The translations under genes and the position numbers were made by a program. The notes below the pieces were generated by a model that did no database searches, had not been told where the DNA came from, and was given only the letters and a program-made list of their open reading frames with translations. From Phytophthora colocasiae (taxonomy: Eukaryota; Oomycota; Peronosporomycetes; Peronosporales; Peronosporaceae), in NCBI GenBank assembly GCA_018806915.1, contig JAGKQI010000099.1, positions 1,364,001 through 1,428,000 on the forward strand: a DNA stretch of 64,000 nucleotides, in the 5' to 3' direction. The first letter of the stretch is position 1. The number at the start of each line of letters is the position of its first letter. This document shows positions 46,662 through 58,688 of the stretch, in pieces.

Positions 46662-48988
46662 ATGGTGCGCGTGCCTGGATCTTCTGGTGACTTCGGATAT
46701 CACCGTGAGTCCCAAGAAGATGTCAAGATTAAAGAAGAACAAGGGGAAGAAGTGCCTACGAATGTTGGATCGACGAAGGCACTGAAAACGGAAAGATCCA
46801 CAGATCAGCAGAGTTCTGGGAGAATCTCTACTGACAGGCACGAGGCAGACCTGGATCGCAATCCAGATCTCGAAGAAAAACCTCGAATTCCTCCCAAGGC
46901 CCCTTCGAGGGCCACCGCGGATCTCGATGAGAATCGAGATCCGCACACGAGCGATAAGGAATCAGCAAAGCTGAAACCTAATCTGCTCACCAAGTCCACT
47001 GTTGCCTCAAGATCGACCAAGAAAAAGAAGATCAAGAGCACCCGGACGAAATTGAAAGCTCCAGACTCAGAGCCAGAAGATATGATCAGCCCAGGATCGA
47101 CGATCACCAAGGACGCGATCGAGCAGGCCTATTACAGGAAGATGCTAAGTGAGACCTTGCTTAACGATCCCGTTCTTACGATCATACAAGTCCGCCAGAT
47201 CGGTAACCTCACCGGCCCGGTGTCGAAGCCCCGAACTAGCTCGGACCGCCTGAACGCGGTGAAGATTCTACTTGATCTACTCAAGAAGCTGGTTTAGTGG
47301 CTGGAGAGTTCGACCCAAATTCTCTATTTGACCTGGAACTGGAGGCGATTCAATCCGCGACTTATGATCTATTTGATTCTCTCAAAATCTTGGTCGGCGA
47401 ACGCCCACCGACGCCCGATCCAGGCTATCAGACCGGATCGTCATGCTACGCGTCAGCGACCTCGGAACCAGACTCCGATAGTCCGAGAAGGCTGCGACGC
47501 ATGTCGTTAGGCCCCTCCGGCGCCAGATTCCTGAAATCGCGTATGAAGAAACAAGATACGCGATCGGTGGCTACGAAACTGGAGATCAAGACGCCCGATC
47601 AGCAAGAAAATCGCCGGATCCGGACAGACCAAACCGCGCCGACAACTAATTCCACTGGATCAAGCAACAAGTTGGACGACTACATCCAAATGGCGATGGA
47701 TCGTTTCTTAAAAGAACGGAGTCTCGCGACACTCCGATCGCCGATCAAAGGGGAGTTGGATGTTGATATGGAGTCCGTTACCGCCTCAGATCCCGATGCA
47801 TGGGAATACGATCCGGACGATCTGGGCATACCGAGTTCCGGTGGACAGATGGCAAGCCGAGCAGCGGTCGCATCCGCGGCGATCGGTCAAGGAGGATCGT
47901 CGATGATCCAGCGGGTCCGGATCTCAGCGATGTCGGATCTCAAAGAGTTTGCGGGTAAAGATCTGGACGAAGATCGCGCTCGGGCTTGGATCGGTAAGGT
48001 CAAGTCAGCGTTCCAACGTGATCAGGCTATGGAAGAAGGGAAATGCCTCACGTTTGCTGATCTGATGGTGTGACCGGCAAAGAACTGGTACAGGCAGCTC
48101 AGTCGAACGACGAAAACCAAGTGGGCGGATCTGTTGGACAGTTTCCAGACCCAGTATTGTGGGTTGGGTATGTCGGTCGCGTGGCAATACTATCACGCTC
48201 GCAAACGATCGGAAGAGACTCCTCTCGATTATCTCTACCGGCTCAACGTGGCGGCTTTACGTGCTAGACTGAAGATCAAAGATGGGAGCCCTAAGGCCCG
48301 CCGGGAACATGTAGACCACTACATCGAGACATTGGGAGATCCGGAGTTAGCTGATCGGCTGACCCTACTCCGACTGAGTGACGTCGATGAACTGGAGGAG
48401 GTACTTCGTGCCCGGGAACGGGCGAAAAGCAGACAGCGTAAATCTGCGTTCGGATCGAAGTACAGACAAAAGGCACCGGCCAGTGCCCCGGCGGCACCCA
48501 CCCGGGCGGTGGTACGGGCGATCCAAACCCAAGATCCGAGCTCGGAATCAGAGGAAATATCCGGATCGAACGGATCCGATTCTGAAGGCGATCTCCGGAG
48601 AATATATCTTGCCGCGTCGGAAGACAAGCAGATCGGTACTGGGGGCGTTCCCCACCAACAGGATCAGTCGCGATCGCAGGTGAACGCGCAAGATCGAGGC
48701 CGGATCGCGGATCGCAGGGGCACATCAGATCACGATCGAGGTCGCTGTTCACACTGTGGATCGCGGAAGCATACGGATCTAGACTGCTGGAGACGTCTAA
48801 CCTGTGATAAGTGCGGGAAGAGGGGTCACCCAACGGATCGCTGTCTGTATACCTGCCGTGGTTGTGGGGAGATCCATGAAGCTGGAGAATGCCCTATGGA
48901 AGAATTCTACAACCAGATCCGCAAGTGGTACGACCCGACCCGACATGCCGGATTGTTCCCCGAGAAGGTGGAAAAGATGTTAAACTAG
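46662..48988 (+). pseudogene. Element D gag with three zinc knuckles (frameshift and one stop)
   Basis: ATG 46662 directly follows the LTR (MVRVPGSSGD). A 1-base deletion near 47284 (CTCAAGAAG for CTCCAAGAGG in C) ends the first frame at 47297. The second frame runs from 47297 to TGA 48071-48073, where C has GGG, and then on in frame to TAG 48986-48988. Core motifs include DLKEFAGKDLDEDRARAWI, NWYRQLSRTTKTKWADL and AWQYYHARKRSEETPLDYL. The knuckles CSHCGSRKHTDLDC, CDKCGKRGHPTDRC and CRGCGEIHEAGEC keep all ligands. It is close to C throughout, yet each copy has its own lesions. Confidence 0.87.
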
Positions 48989-49028
48989 GACGCTCGCCGG
49001 TTTGGAAACCGGTACGAGCCGAGCGTTC
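48979..49028 (+). promoter_or_regulatory. -1 frameshift cassette of element D
   Basis: GTTAAAC (48979-48985), TAG (48986-48988), outer stem GGACGCTCG (48988-48996) with CGAGCGTTC (49020-49028, one G-U pair), and inner hairpin CCGGTT/AACCGG (48997-49012, loop TGGA). The -1 frame reads CTA GGA CGC into pol. This is the most perfect of the three copies. Confidence 0.8.
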
Positions 49029-52000
49029 TGAGTACTGCATCTATGCATATGTGAACAAGAAATCGAGAGATCAAGATAGGGAGAATTCGGATCTGCGCGG
49101 TAATACATGTAAGTTGCATTCGTATACTGCTAAGATCGCGAATCTTCCCCGGATCGATGAGTTCTCGCGATCTGGTGCGGAAGTGGCTTTGGATCTCAAG
49201 GAAGGATAATCCAGGGGGTATTGGAAATACCACGCACCAGGAAAATGGTTCCGCCAAGCCAAGATCTCAGGCAAGATCAATCATGAAAGAGCGATCTTGC
49301 TCCTGGACACTGGCGCCGAGGTATCCATCTTGGATACCGCCTTTGCTCGTAAGGTTGGGTGCCACTTTGACACTAGTCAGAGACAGGAGTGTGTTGGGAT
49401 CGGTGACAATGTGTATACCACCGAAGGAAGAACGAGGATCAAGATCACGCTTGCGGGATACTTGGTTTACTTTTTCGATATTTGGATCGGGGATCTATCC
49501 GGACAAGACGCTATCTTGGGTATGGATTTCATGATCCCAGCTGGGGTCCGGATGGATCTAGCGAAGGGATCGATGTGCTTACCTAATGAAGTGGGGATCC
49601 CCCTTAGTGGCCGCAAGAGATTATACGGGGAGAAAGTGAGATCGGTGAAATTGGAGGAAGATCTACATATCCCAGTTGGGGGATCTGAAGAGACTGCATC
49701 GAGAGTGAAATTATCGGCGACGAAGAAATTGTGGGTGACCAGAGGCGACCAATGGGTACCTACCGCGGTAAATGGACCCGGCCGAACTCGGTACTTAGTG
49801 ATCACGAATTTGAGCGAGAAGATTTTACGATTGGATTACAGATTACATGTTGGAATGGTACTTGATCAAGAAAAAGTGCCTCGATTCCCCGGGTTTGTGT
49901 CGGTCGGGTCCCGGCGCTACATGGAGTGGCAGAACCTAGCTCTAGAAGCGACTGTGGACGCAAGACCAGAACCTCAGGAATCCGTAGGGATCCCCTTACC
50001 GTCGATCGAACGGCCGACCTACGTTACACCGCGATCCATACTCCGCCGAGGTGGGGCAACCAAGACCGATCCTGATCCTGCGCCAATATCGACATTGGAA
50101 CCGCGATCACCAACCGATACGGCCGAAGTCAAGGTCGCATTCATCGATCCCCAATCGGACCCCATGGATACCCCACCGATTACGATCAGTTCCGACAAGA
50201 CCCCGAGTGGCGAAGCTGGGGGCGGTGAGACTGAGACGAATGAGAGCTTGCCAGATCAGGCCCCAGATCGGACAGATCGGACATGCGAAGAAGAGATCGA
50301 GGTAAAAACAGAAAAACCAGATTTTAAAATCGAGATCAAACATGTATCCGACGCTGACGCCGGCCCCACGGTTGATGACACCCCGATCCTGACGGCCAAG
50401 GACGATAGACTCCCTGATCCATCAACGAACGAACCCTCTCCCGAAGGGATCGAGAACGCCGATCAGACCCACTTACACGAAAGTGGCGATTTTTCGGCCG
50501 AAAATCTAGCCGATAATCTCGCAGTAGTACCAGAGATCCAGATCTCCACCACTGAAGAAGTCAGGATCGAAGATCTGCAAGTAGGAAATCCGGGATCGGC
50601 TACCCCGGAGGAGATCGAGAAACTTCGACAGATTATTTGGAAGAAGCGACATCTCCTGATCGGAAAGGGAAACGCACTTCCTCCAGCGGCCAAGGGTGTT
50701 ATATGTGATATCGACGTGGGTGATGCAAAGCCGATCGCACAACGAGTCCGAAAAGTGGCGCCACAGTTCCGCGAGAAAGTATCGGATCTTATCAAAGGAC
50801 TCCTAGCTGCCAAGATCATTCGGCCATCGACATCGCCATGGGCATCTCCGATCGTGGTGATCATCAAGAAGAACGGTGTAGACATCCGACTATGTATCGA
50901 TTATCGGTTGGTGAACGGTCTCACGAGGCTGATGATATACCCGATGCCCTTGATCAATGACCTGCTAGAAGATCTTGACAAGGTTCTGTGGTATTGTTCA
51001 TTAGACATGGCGAGTGGATTCTGGGTCGTATCAATGACCGATCGAGCTCGCGCGATCTCAGTCTTCATCACTCCATTTGGCCTTATCGAGTGGAATCGTA
51101 TGCCATTCGGGCTGAAGAACGCCCCTCAGATCTATCAACGTCTTGTGGACAACGCCCTATATGGATTTTTGAAGACAGGGAACACGGAAGACTCCGCAGA
51201 TGTGTTTGAATCAGGGATCCCGGAAGATCCTGGTCGCCCGTCAGTTCTAGGACGGAGATCATACATCGACGATATCTTGATCACGGCTGGATCATGGGAT
51301 CAAATGTGCGATCGGGTGGAAGACCTATTGGAGGCCTGTGATGAATGGAATCTCTCGATCAGTGTGGCAAAGAGCTTCTGGGGCATGGATAAGGTGGAAT
51401 ATCTCGGACACAGAGTGTCGATCAACGGATTGGAGGCAAACCCGAAAGACCTGAAGTCTCTGACGGATCTACCATTCCCTGGATCACTCCGATCCATGCA
51501 ATCGTTCCTTGGGAGTTTGAATTACTATAGTCGGTTCATCGAGGATTATGCGATCTATGCATCGGACCTATATGAACTACGTGAGGTGGAGTTCGCAGAA
51601 CTGAAGAAGCGACCAGATCTACGAAAGATCATGGATAGCACGGACCCGATCACTCGAGATCTCGTTGCGCTTAAGTCGAATCAGGATGGATCACCAGACA
51701 CCTCGACTCAAAAGGGGGATAGTCCACCGGATCCCGACTTGGGGGCGATGCCTTCCCCCTGTTCAAGCGAGATCGAAGCCAATCTGGCCCAAAAAACTGG
51801 CGACGAGAGGTGGGGTAGAGCATATAGAGCGCTTACAGCCTTGAAAGCCAAGATCGCGTCGACCCCGATCCTCCGTCACTTCGACATGGCGAAATTGCCC
51901 GTGGTGATTGTGTATGCTAGTGACTGGGCGATTTCCGCCGCCCTGATGCAGGAACACGACCAGATCTACCACCCGGTCGCGTTTGCCAGCCGAACCTTGA

Positions 52001-52833
52001 AGACTAACGAGCTGAATTATAATGTTGCCGAAAAGGAGGTGTTGGCTCTACTTCGGATCTTGGATCTACACTACACCTTGTTGGTGGGACGTCGGATCAA
52101 GGTCCTAACCCGACACTCCACGCTTGCCTGGCTGTTCAAGTCTGCCGGCCTCCAAGGGCGCCTAGGACAATGGTCTGCACTTCTATCCCCATGGACGCTC
52201 GAGATCACGAAGTGTACGAAGGGAGAGGATGAAATACTGGGGGCGATCGCAGCTAATATAACGCCTAGATCGGAGATCGACGAAGCCCTGATCGCGATCG
52301 CGCCACGGAAGGAACCAAAACGTCGGATCCAGATGCCGATCCCCACCGTAGACTCAGATGAGGAGCTGTGGGTTATAAGTTTCGACGGATCGGCACGCGT
52401 GAAACGAGGGGGAGGCGCTTTCAGCGCGATCGTGTGGAGTTTGCCAGAGTGGAAAGTGATCAAGGCTAGATCAGACTATGCGGAGAGCCTTACTGTCAAT
52501 GAAGCGGAATACCGTGGACTCTTGCTGGGTCTCAGTATGATCGCACAGTTGGAACGCCGCCGTCTGGTAGTTTGCGGCGATTCGAACCTAGTGATCCGAC
52601 AAGTCCGGGGCGAGATCGACTGTAAGGCGCCAGGATTGACGTTACTGAAACAGAAGGTGCTAGATCACTTGCGGAATTGGGGAGATCATGAGCTTGTCCA
52701 TGTGAAGAGACACTGGAATGGGAGCGCAGATAGCTTGGCGAGTGCCGCGCTGCAGCAAGGAAGCGGGATCGAGGTCCACGATGAGGCAGATCGGTGCGAT
52801 CTAATCACCCTAAATGAGGTGTTGATCCCTTGA
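48989..52833 (+). pseudogene. Element D pol: transframe, protease, RT, two RNase H domains
   Basis: After the frameshift, ~73 codons lead to TAA 49207-49209 (shared with C; A has Glu there). From there the frame is open for about 1,200 codons to TGA 52831-52833, where C has CGA. Protease: LLLDTGAEVSILD, CVGIGDNVYTTEGRT, DAILGMDFMIPAG. RT: LCIDYRLVNGLTR, CSLDMASGFWVVS, SYIDDILITAG. First RNase H: VVIVYASDWAISAAL and VLTRHSTLAWLF, lacking two canonical Asp. Second RNase H (about 52370-52750): ISFDGSARVKRGG, NEAEYRGLLLG, CGDSNLVIRQ and GSADSLASA, with all four acids. This is the best preserved protease-RT block of group I in the window. Confidence 0.9.
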
Positions 52834-54040
52834 GTTGAAGATCGAACTGTGCAAGTGTCGGCAGTGGCCACGCGTGCAGCCCATGCGCGGCCTGATGCTG
52901 CCGTCCTGCGAGAGGAACTGGTCCGGGAGATGCGGGTTGATCGGATCAGGCGAGCCCAGGACGAAGAGGTCTGGATCGCCGGACTAAAGAAGTACCTGGC
53001 TGGACAGATCGCGGATCTTATGCGTGTTCCGCAGATTTGGTGCTAGCGAGATGATCAGGCACGATCGAGAACCGGGTTTCATGTCCGACTTCTTCAGATC
53101 GTTCAATAAGATCCTGGGGCAGCGACAACGGGCGACGATGGTCTACCGGCCACAAGCCAATGGGACTGCAGAACGGATGGTGCAAACGGCGACTAGGGCG
53201 ATCAAGATGTACGTTCAAGATCTCGATCAGAAGGACTGGGATGAATACGCGGAGAGATTGACGTTCGCCATTAACACGGCTCACGATCGGGTTCGGGGAG
53301 ATACCCCTCACTACCTGGTACATGGATGGGATCCGAGATCGACGTTGGAAGCAACGATCCCGATCGGATCGACCAGACGCCACGATCGCGATCCAAGACG
53401 GTGGAGGTATCGGGTTCAGAGATACTACCAGCGGTCACGAGAACAGGTCAACGCAAGGCTACGAGAGGCGATTGCAGACCGAGCCGATCGGCATAATGAG
53501 GATGTCGATCCGCATCAGATCGAAGCTGGATCACGAGTCTGGCTATATCTAGATCGTGTGAAGGAAGGATATGCGCGTAAACTCGCTCACCTTTGGCACG
53601 GCCCGTACCGTGTTGCAGAGAAGCTCAATGAATTCACGATCAGGCTGGAGATCGCGGGGTCCGACTACCATATCTTCCCAGTGGTCCATGTTTCTAAGCT
53701 AAAGCTGGTACGGAATTTTCCGGATCGACCGCGGATCGAGTTGACGGTGGATGAAGCAGATCGGCTCGATTTCGACGAGATCCTCCTTCCGGAGGACAGT
53801 TGGGTCCCAGATCTGGATGCCGATGAGTACGAGGTCGAACGGATCTCGGACATGCGAAGTGGGAAACGAACTCGCTACGGCCGGATCTATCGTGAATTCC
53901 TGGTGCACTGGGTCGGTTATGATGAACCGACTTGGGTCGATGAAGCTGATCTTAACTGTGGAGCCATATTGAGCGCGTTCCTACGTGATCATGCTAACCG
54001 AAATCGGTTTGGCGTGATGCAGTCGCACGAAGAGGTGTAG
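52834..54040 (+). pseudogene. Element D integrase with internal deletion, and chromodomain
   Basis: The N-terminal part (SAVATRAAHARPDAAVL, RRAQDEEVWIAGLKKYL) stops at ~53018. About 510 bp present in C (25255-25766) are absent, removing the zinc finger and the first catalytic Asp. The frame then resumes at FRRFGASEMIRHDREPGF, with the second Asp and the Glu (NGTAERM), the GPY-like tail and a chromodomain (YEVERISDMRSG ... FLVHWVGYDEPTWV) to TAG 54038-54040. The enzyme cannot be active, so D could only move with help in trans. Confidence 0.88.
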
Positions 54041-54415
54041 ACGCGAAAAGGGCGATGTGACCAGGTCACAACGCCGAGATCGCGGATGTAGATCTGGATG
54101 TCTATCTGGATCGGATGTGGAGATTTTATATTTTTCGTGGAGATTTTATATTTTTCTTGTATATGCATGTGAAACCGGAGTGATCGGATGGAAGGTGTGG
54201 CGATTTCGAAGATGTTAAACGGGGATCGAAGCTGTGGAGCAAGTGTGGAGAAGAACGCTGATCTCTGAAGTTGGGAAAATTACGTGGGATTGAACTGAGG
54301 TTAAGCTGGAGTCGGGACTGCGCGGTGAGGTACCGGATCGGGATGAAGAACATGTAAGCGTGCTGATCGGCTCCAGGTTCGGCTGATCACCTCCGGACTG
54401 GTCGAGATCGCGAGA
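54041..54415. other. Spacer between convergent pol and antisense gene of element D
   Basis: No gene is seen. It holds the same 20-bp A/T-rich tandem pair as C (54117-54156), followed by TTGTATATGCATG. It is a candidate 3'-end region for both convergent transcripts. Confidence 0.45.
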
Positions 54416-57048
54416 TCAGGGAGTCCCAGGAGGTGTAGGTGGAGCAGGCGGGTTAAACTTGTTTTCGAGCCGTGGGATCTGTCGAGACGGGTGGTCTGCC
54501 GGCCGATCGCGGTAATGGTTGCGCCAAAGGTCCTCTTGATCGCATTCTGCCAACGCAGAGATCAGATCGGTGGGTTCCGGTCGGTTCAGAGTCGGCTGGG
54601 CCAGGTTGGCCATTCGGGAGACCGATCCGGGATACCAGTATACCCGATCACGGATAGTGGGGAAGTGCAGGAAGTAGGGATCGAGCAGAAGATCGATGTC
54701 CGCCCACATCGCACGCATCATGGGCAGGAATCGCTTTAACTGTTGCGGCCAACGTTCTCCGGTGCGGCTACGCCGTTGCCGCCGCTCGAGGTAATACCGA
54801 TGAAGATCAGGATCGGCTTCATACATCGCCTTCGTGATCTCGAGATAATGGGTCGATTCCCAGTAGGCCTGCAGGTGATCTGACTCGTAGGCGGCGTAGG
54901 CATCCGCGATCTGCCCCAGCGGAGTTCCAGCACGACGATGTAGATCGAGATCGAAGGTGGGGGGGCCGGTCGGTTGCGGAGCACCTCCCAAGGTCGGGTG
55001 GCAAGTAGGGCCTGCACGTTGGGCCCAGTGATCAGGTTGACCAACCAACCGATCCCGGCTCGGGGAGGACGGTTAGCCGGTGATCTCGCTGGGTAGAGGA
55101 ATCCGGGGGGTAGCAGCAGCCTCTTGGCCAGTGTGGAGAGAATCATACCGACGATCGCCAAGGTTCCGACTAACATCGGATCCCACGGGAAGACATCACC
55201 AGCCGCGAACTGCCGGACGTTCGCATACCCGGGAATGGACGAGCGAATCGCGAACAGAGGAGGGTGCAGCTGGGGGCGCGGCGAGCCGCCGGGAGAGCCG
55301 CCACCCGGAGATCCCCCACCGGGAGGGCTCCCGCCAGCCGGACTACCCCTCGGGGATCCCTGAGGAGAGGTGATCGGAATCTGTGGGGAACCACCCCCCG
55401 GAGGTGTCGGCTGCGCCGGAGGTGTCTGAGGAGCAGGCCCCCCTTGATCACCGGATGCCGGAGGAGGAGGCGTCTGAGGAGCGGGCCCCCCTTGATCGCC
55501 GGATGCCGGAGGATTCCCATGCCGGCGGTGCCACGACAGCGATCGGGGTGTCATAATCCGAAGAGCGTCGTCGGATCCAGCGCTAGAATCCTCTTCGTCG
55601 TCGTCATGCTCCGGATCGGGTTTGCGTTTGGACTGATCCGAGCCACCCTTCTTCGGGGGAGGTGCTTCCACGGTCACTTGCGAGGTGGTCTGGGTGCGAT
55701 CTGCTTCCTCCGCACCCGGCCCAGTCGGAATCACTGGTTCAGGACCCAGATCGAAAGGGTCTGGGCCTTCCTCGTGCTTTTCCTCGAGCTCGGTCGCCTG
55801 GGCCTGGCCACCAGGTTGGTCCCCAGCGGGAACGTCAGGTGTAGCCGCATCGTGATCGGTAGGGGGAGGCTCCGTCCGCGAAGCCTTGTGCGGGGGCGAT
55901 GTAGCAGGAGAGGGGGGCGGACTGAGAGCACGTTTGACCCCCCGTTCATCTTGAGCGGCGCGGAGCCGAGAAACCATTTCGGTGAGGACGTTGGTAGTCG
56001 CCCATACGTTATCTTCTGCCTGATCGTAATTCTCCTGCAATGCTTGAAGACTCGCTTCTAACTCTTGCACTTCGGCATGGGTACCGATCAGATCATCCTC
56101 TACAACAAACAGAATATGAGTGATCGTGGTCAGGTGGAGGGGGATCTAGACTATATGCGTACCTAGACGAGTGGATCGCTGTCGCTCGGTGCTGAGATCC
56201 GCCTGTGCTCTGTCGCGATCTGCGAACGCTTGGTCTCGTTCTACGAGTAGGCGATCCCGATCCGAAGTGACTCGGTTCAGTTCGGAGTTAGCGTGGGCGA
56301 GTTGATCGATGACGAGGTCGCGTTCGGCAACAATGTTGGTCAGGGAAGCGGTCGCTCGGGCGAAGTCCGCCAAGGCTCTATCTCGCTCGGCCAGGGCCAA
56401 TCGGGTGGGAGCCCCGGTCGAGGGCGTGGGGTTGGAATCCAGTTGGAGATGCGCAAGATCAGCCGAGATCCGGTTGTAGCTGGCTTTAGCGGTGACGGAT
56501 TCCTGCTTCGCCTCGGCTAGATTACAAGCATGAATCCGAGCTTCAGCCTGCAGATCCTGGATCTCATCGGTAGCTTGTTCCACTTCACCCGTCAGGCGAT
56601 CCCGATCCTCGGTGACTTGATCGAGTTCAGCCTGAGCGGTGTCGAGACGCCGCTCGAACTCGTCACGTTCCGACGGGAGCTGGTGAACTTGCGAGCGCAA
56701 TCCATCGAGATCGGAGGCCTCATCTGCGATATCAGCGATCTCGCGCTCCAGACGCACGATCTCGTTCTGCTGGTCCGCCCGGAACCGCTCCATGGCGTCG
56801 ACATGCGCCCGAAGCTCCATGGCTTCACGACTTAGCTGATCGCGTTCGCGCACCAGGCGATCCCGCCCTGGACTGCCCGGCATTGGCCCAGCCTCATCGG
56901 ATGAGAGCGGGCGCGCGTGGTCTGGAGCCGGACCCGACGAACGTCGCGAGATGTCGGAGTGGGGAGATGGCGGACCGTCAGGAGATCTTGGGGAGTCGGG
57001 AGGTGTGGGCAGATAATCACTCCCCGGATCACTTCCTTGTTGACTCAT
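54416..57048 (-). pseudogene. Antisense accessory gene of element D: coiled coil, Pro/Gly/acidic linker, conserved C-terminal domain
   Basis: ATG 57048 opens MSQQGSDPGSDYLPTPPDSP. Residues ~70-300 are a dense coiled coil (ELRAHVDAMERFRADQQNEI, LTEVEQATDEI-like heptads) to a break at 56146. Coiled coil resumes at 56070 (MQELEASLQALQENYDQAED), followed by an acidic Pro/Gly-rich linker with a PGGGSP repeat. A hydrophobic stretch follows (MLVGTLAIVGMILSTLAKRL, possible membrane segment), then the conserved domain. The final frame 55048-54416 contains YWESTHYLEI, DIDLLLDPYFLHFP, VYWYPG and LISALAECDQEDLWRNHYR. A matching domain is in element A (plus, 5087-5854). Breaks: between 56146 and 56070, and near 54960. 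Predicted length is about 870 residues. No known family is recognised. The start is 125 bp from the 3' LTR, so LTR-driven antisense transcription is plausible. Confidence 0.78.
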
Positions 57049-57173
57049 GTAGGCCGGAGAAAGTCGGGTGATGGTGGTCGAGACGCTGTTGGGTAACTTG
57101 TGCCTTGGACAGAAGATTGGAGAATGAGACCTGAAGTGGCCCGAGACGGACCAACTTGCAGGCTGGGGGCGGA

Positions 57174-58661
57174 TGTGGGGAAGCGCGAATAAGAAATCCG
57201 AGAAAAGGCAACGTCAGGCCCAGAGAGAGTCGGATCAAGCGACAGGGGCCTCTGGCGTGGCAAGATACCGGTTGATGACCCCAGATTGCGCGAATGACGG
57301 CTGACGAATGGACCCGGATCGGTAATCGCCTTGATCTCTCCGCAAGTGGATGATGGATGGCGTCTTGGTCGAGTGAAACTAAGCGATCAGAGAGCCCCGC
57401 CGTAAGGCCTCACGTAGTGGCTCAGCACCGGGGAGAAGGAGACCAAAGCAGCGGCAGATCAGGACAGGCACGATCTGCTGTGGATTGACGACGACCTGAT
57501 CGTGAGATGCCGCCGAAGAAGGGGGTCGATCCGATATCCTACGATCAGTGGAGATTGCACAAGATCAGTGACGTGACACACCGTGTTAAGCCGGAGGAGA
57601 TGCGAAGAATACCCAAGGAAGCAGTCATGTAGAGGTCACCCCAAGAGGTGATTTCTGGTTCGGACAATGGTGGCAGCATCGGTCGCACGGGGGAGCGATG
57701 CTCAAGTACAGGGAGATCGCGATCTTAAATATCGGAGACGCGGAGATACGAGATCAAGTGAGAAGATTGCCGATCAGGATCATTGTTCAAGCTGGCCGAT
57801 CAAGGCTACGGTCAGGACTACTATTCAGAGCAGCTGATCACGACTACCAATCGAGATCGAGATCGAGATCGAGATCGATGATCGAGATCGATGACCGAGA
57901 TCGGTGATCGAGATCGCGATCAAGGGTTAGGTGAGATCGAGATCGAAGATCGGAAGAGCAGTTGCGTAGCCGGATGTCAGGTGATCGTAGGATAGCAGAT
58001 GAGGATGGGACTAGTAGACGTAGGAATAACCATAAACAGAATCGAATTTGCTCTGGACATCACAAGTGCCTTCGTTCAAGACCGGAACTGGGAATTACAT
58101 TGGCCCCCCGGCATCAAGAAGGTAAGGAGAAGAGATCTAGCATAGAGGTTAATTCTGGATAATACATTGGCCAGTTTTACCCTATCTAGTGATCTATCCT
58201 TTACGTGCAAACTACGGATCGGAAGGAATTAGCTGCTTGGCCTGACGATCCCGTCGACTCTCGACCCATCAAGACCCCCGCTATAGGAAGCGGCAAGCAT
58301 CGTAAAGGAAGGGATCGGATCCCCAACATTGGACCTTTGGAAGGCCTGGATCGAAAACCAGGCGACCGGATCAAGGCTCGAGGACTCGCCTACGACCCGG
58401 ATCAACCCCTCCGAGGTAGAGTAAAGTATTCCCACGCTATCTCACCACCCCTGCGTCACCCAAGACATTCTTCTCGTCCCAAGACATCTTCAGAACTCAC
58501 CTGGAAGAGCGTAACCCGCCTACCGACGGGTACACAAGGTGAACACTACACGCAGCAAGATCACGGATCATCGGGGGACCCCCTCCGTTAGTCGGTGTCT
58601 GGGCGCAAGTGGCGATCGCGATCGGCCTCAACCAGATTTTGGCCAGATCCGCTCCACCACA
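57174..58661 (+). repeat. 3' LTR of element D
   Basis: 1,488 bp, from TGTGGGGAAGCG to CTCCACCACA. In 57715-57955 I count 20 GATC tetramers, about one per 12 bases. The antisense gene starts about 125 bp to its left, transcribed away from this LTR. Confidence 0.93.
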
Positions 58662-58688
58662 CTACTTCTCGTACGCCTGGCGATGCCA

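Larger units (their letters stand above)
45174..58661 (+). mobile_element. Ty3/gypsy LTR retrotransposon D (group I, plus strand)
   Basis: Both LTRs are 1,488 bp (45174-46661 and 57174-58661) and differ at about a dozen positions by eye, so D is young. It carries gag, frameshift cassette, pol and the antisense gene. The polypurine tract GGCTGGGGGCGGA ends at 57173. No target duplication is seen: the left flank ends GTGTGAA and the right flank begins CTAC. The left LTR starts TATGGTG instead of TGTGGTG. It sits between the RT half and the protease half of F. Lesions: 1-base deletion in gag (~47284), TGA 48071, TAA 49207, TGA 52831 and a ~510-bp deletion in integrase near 53018. Confidence 0.92.

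Noticed and set aside
55264..56061. 265-codon plus-strand ORF in element D
   Set aside because: Reverse-complement shadow of the Pro/Gly linker of the minus-strand accessory gene; Arg/Cys/Leu runs and no motif.
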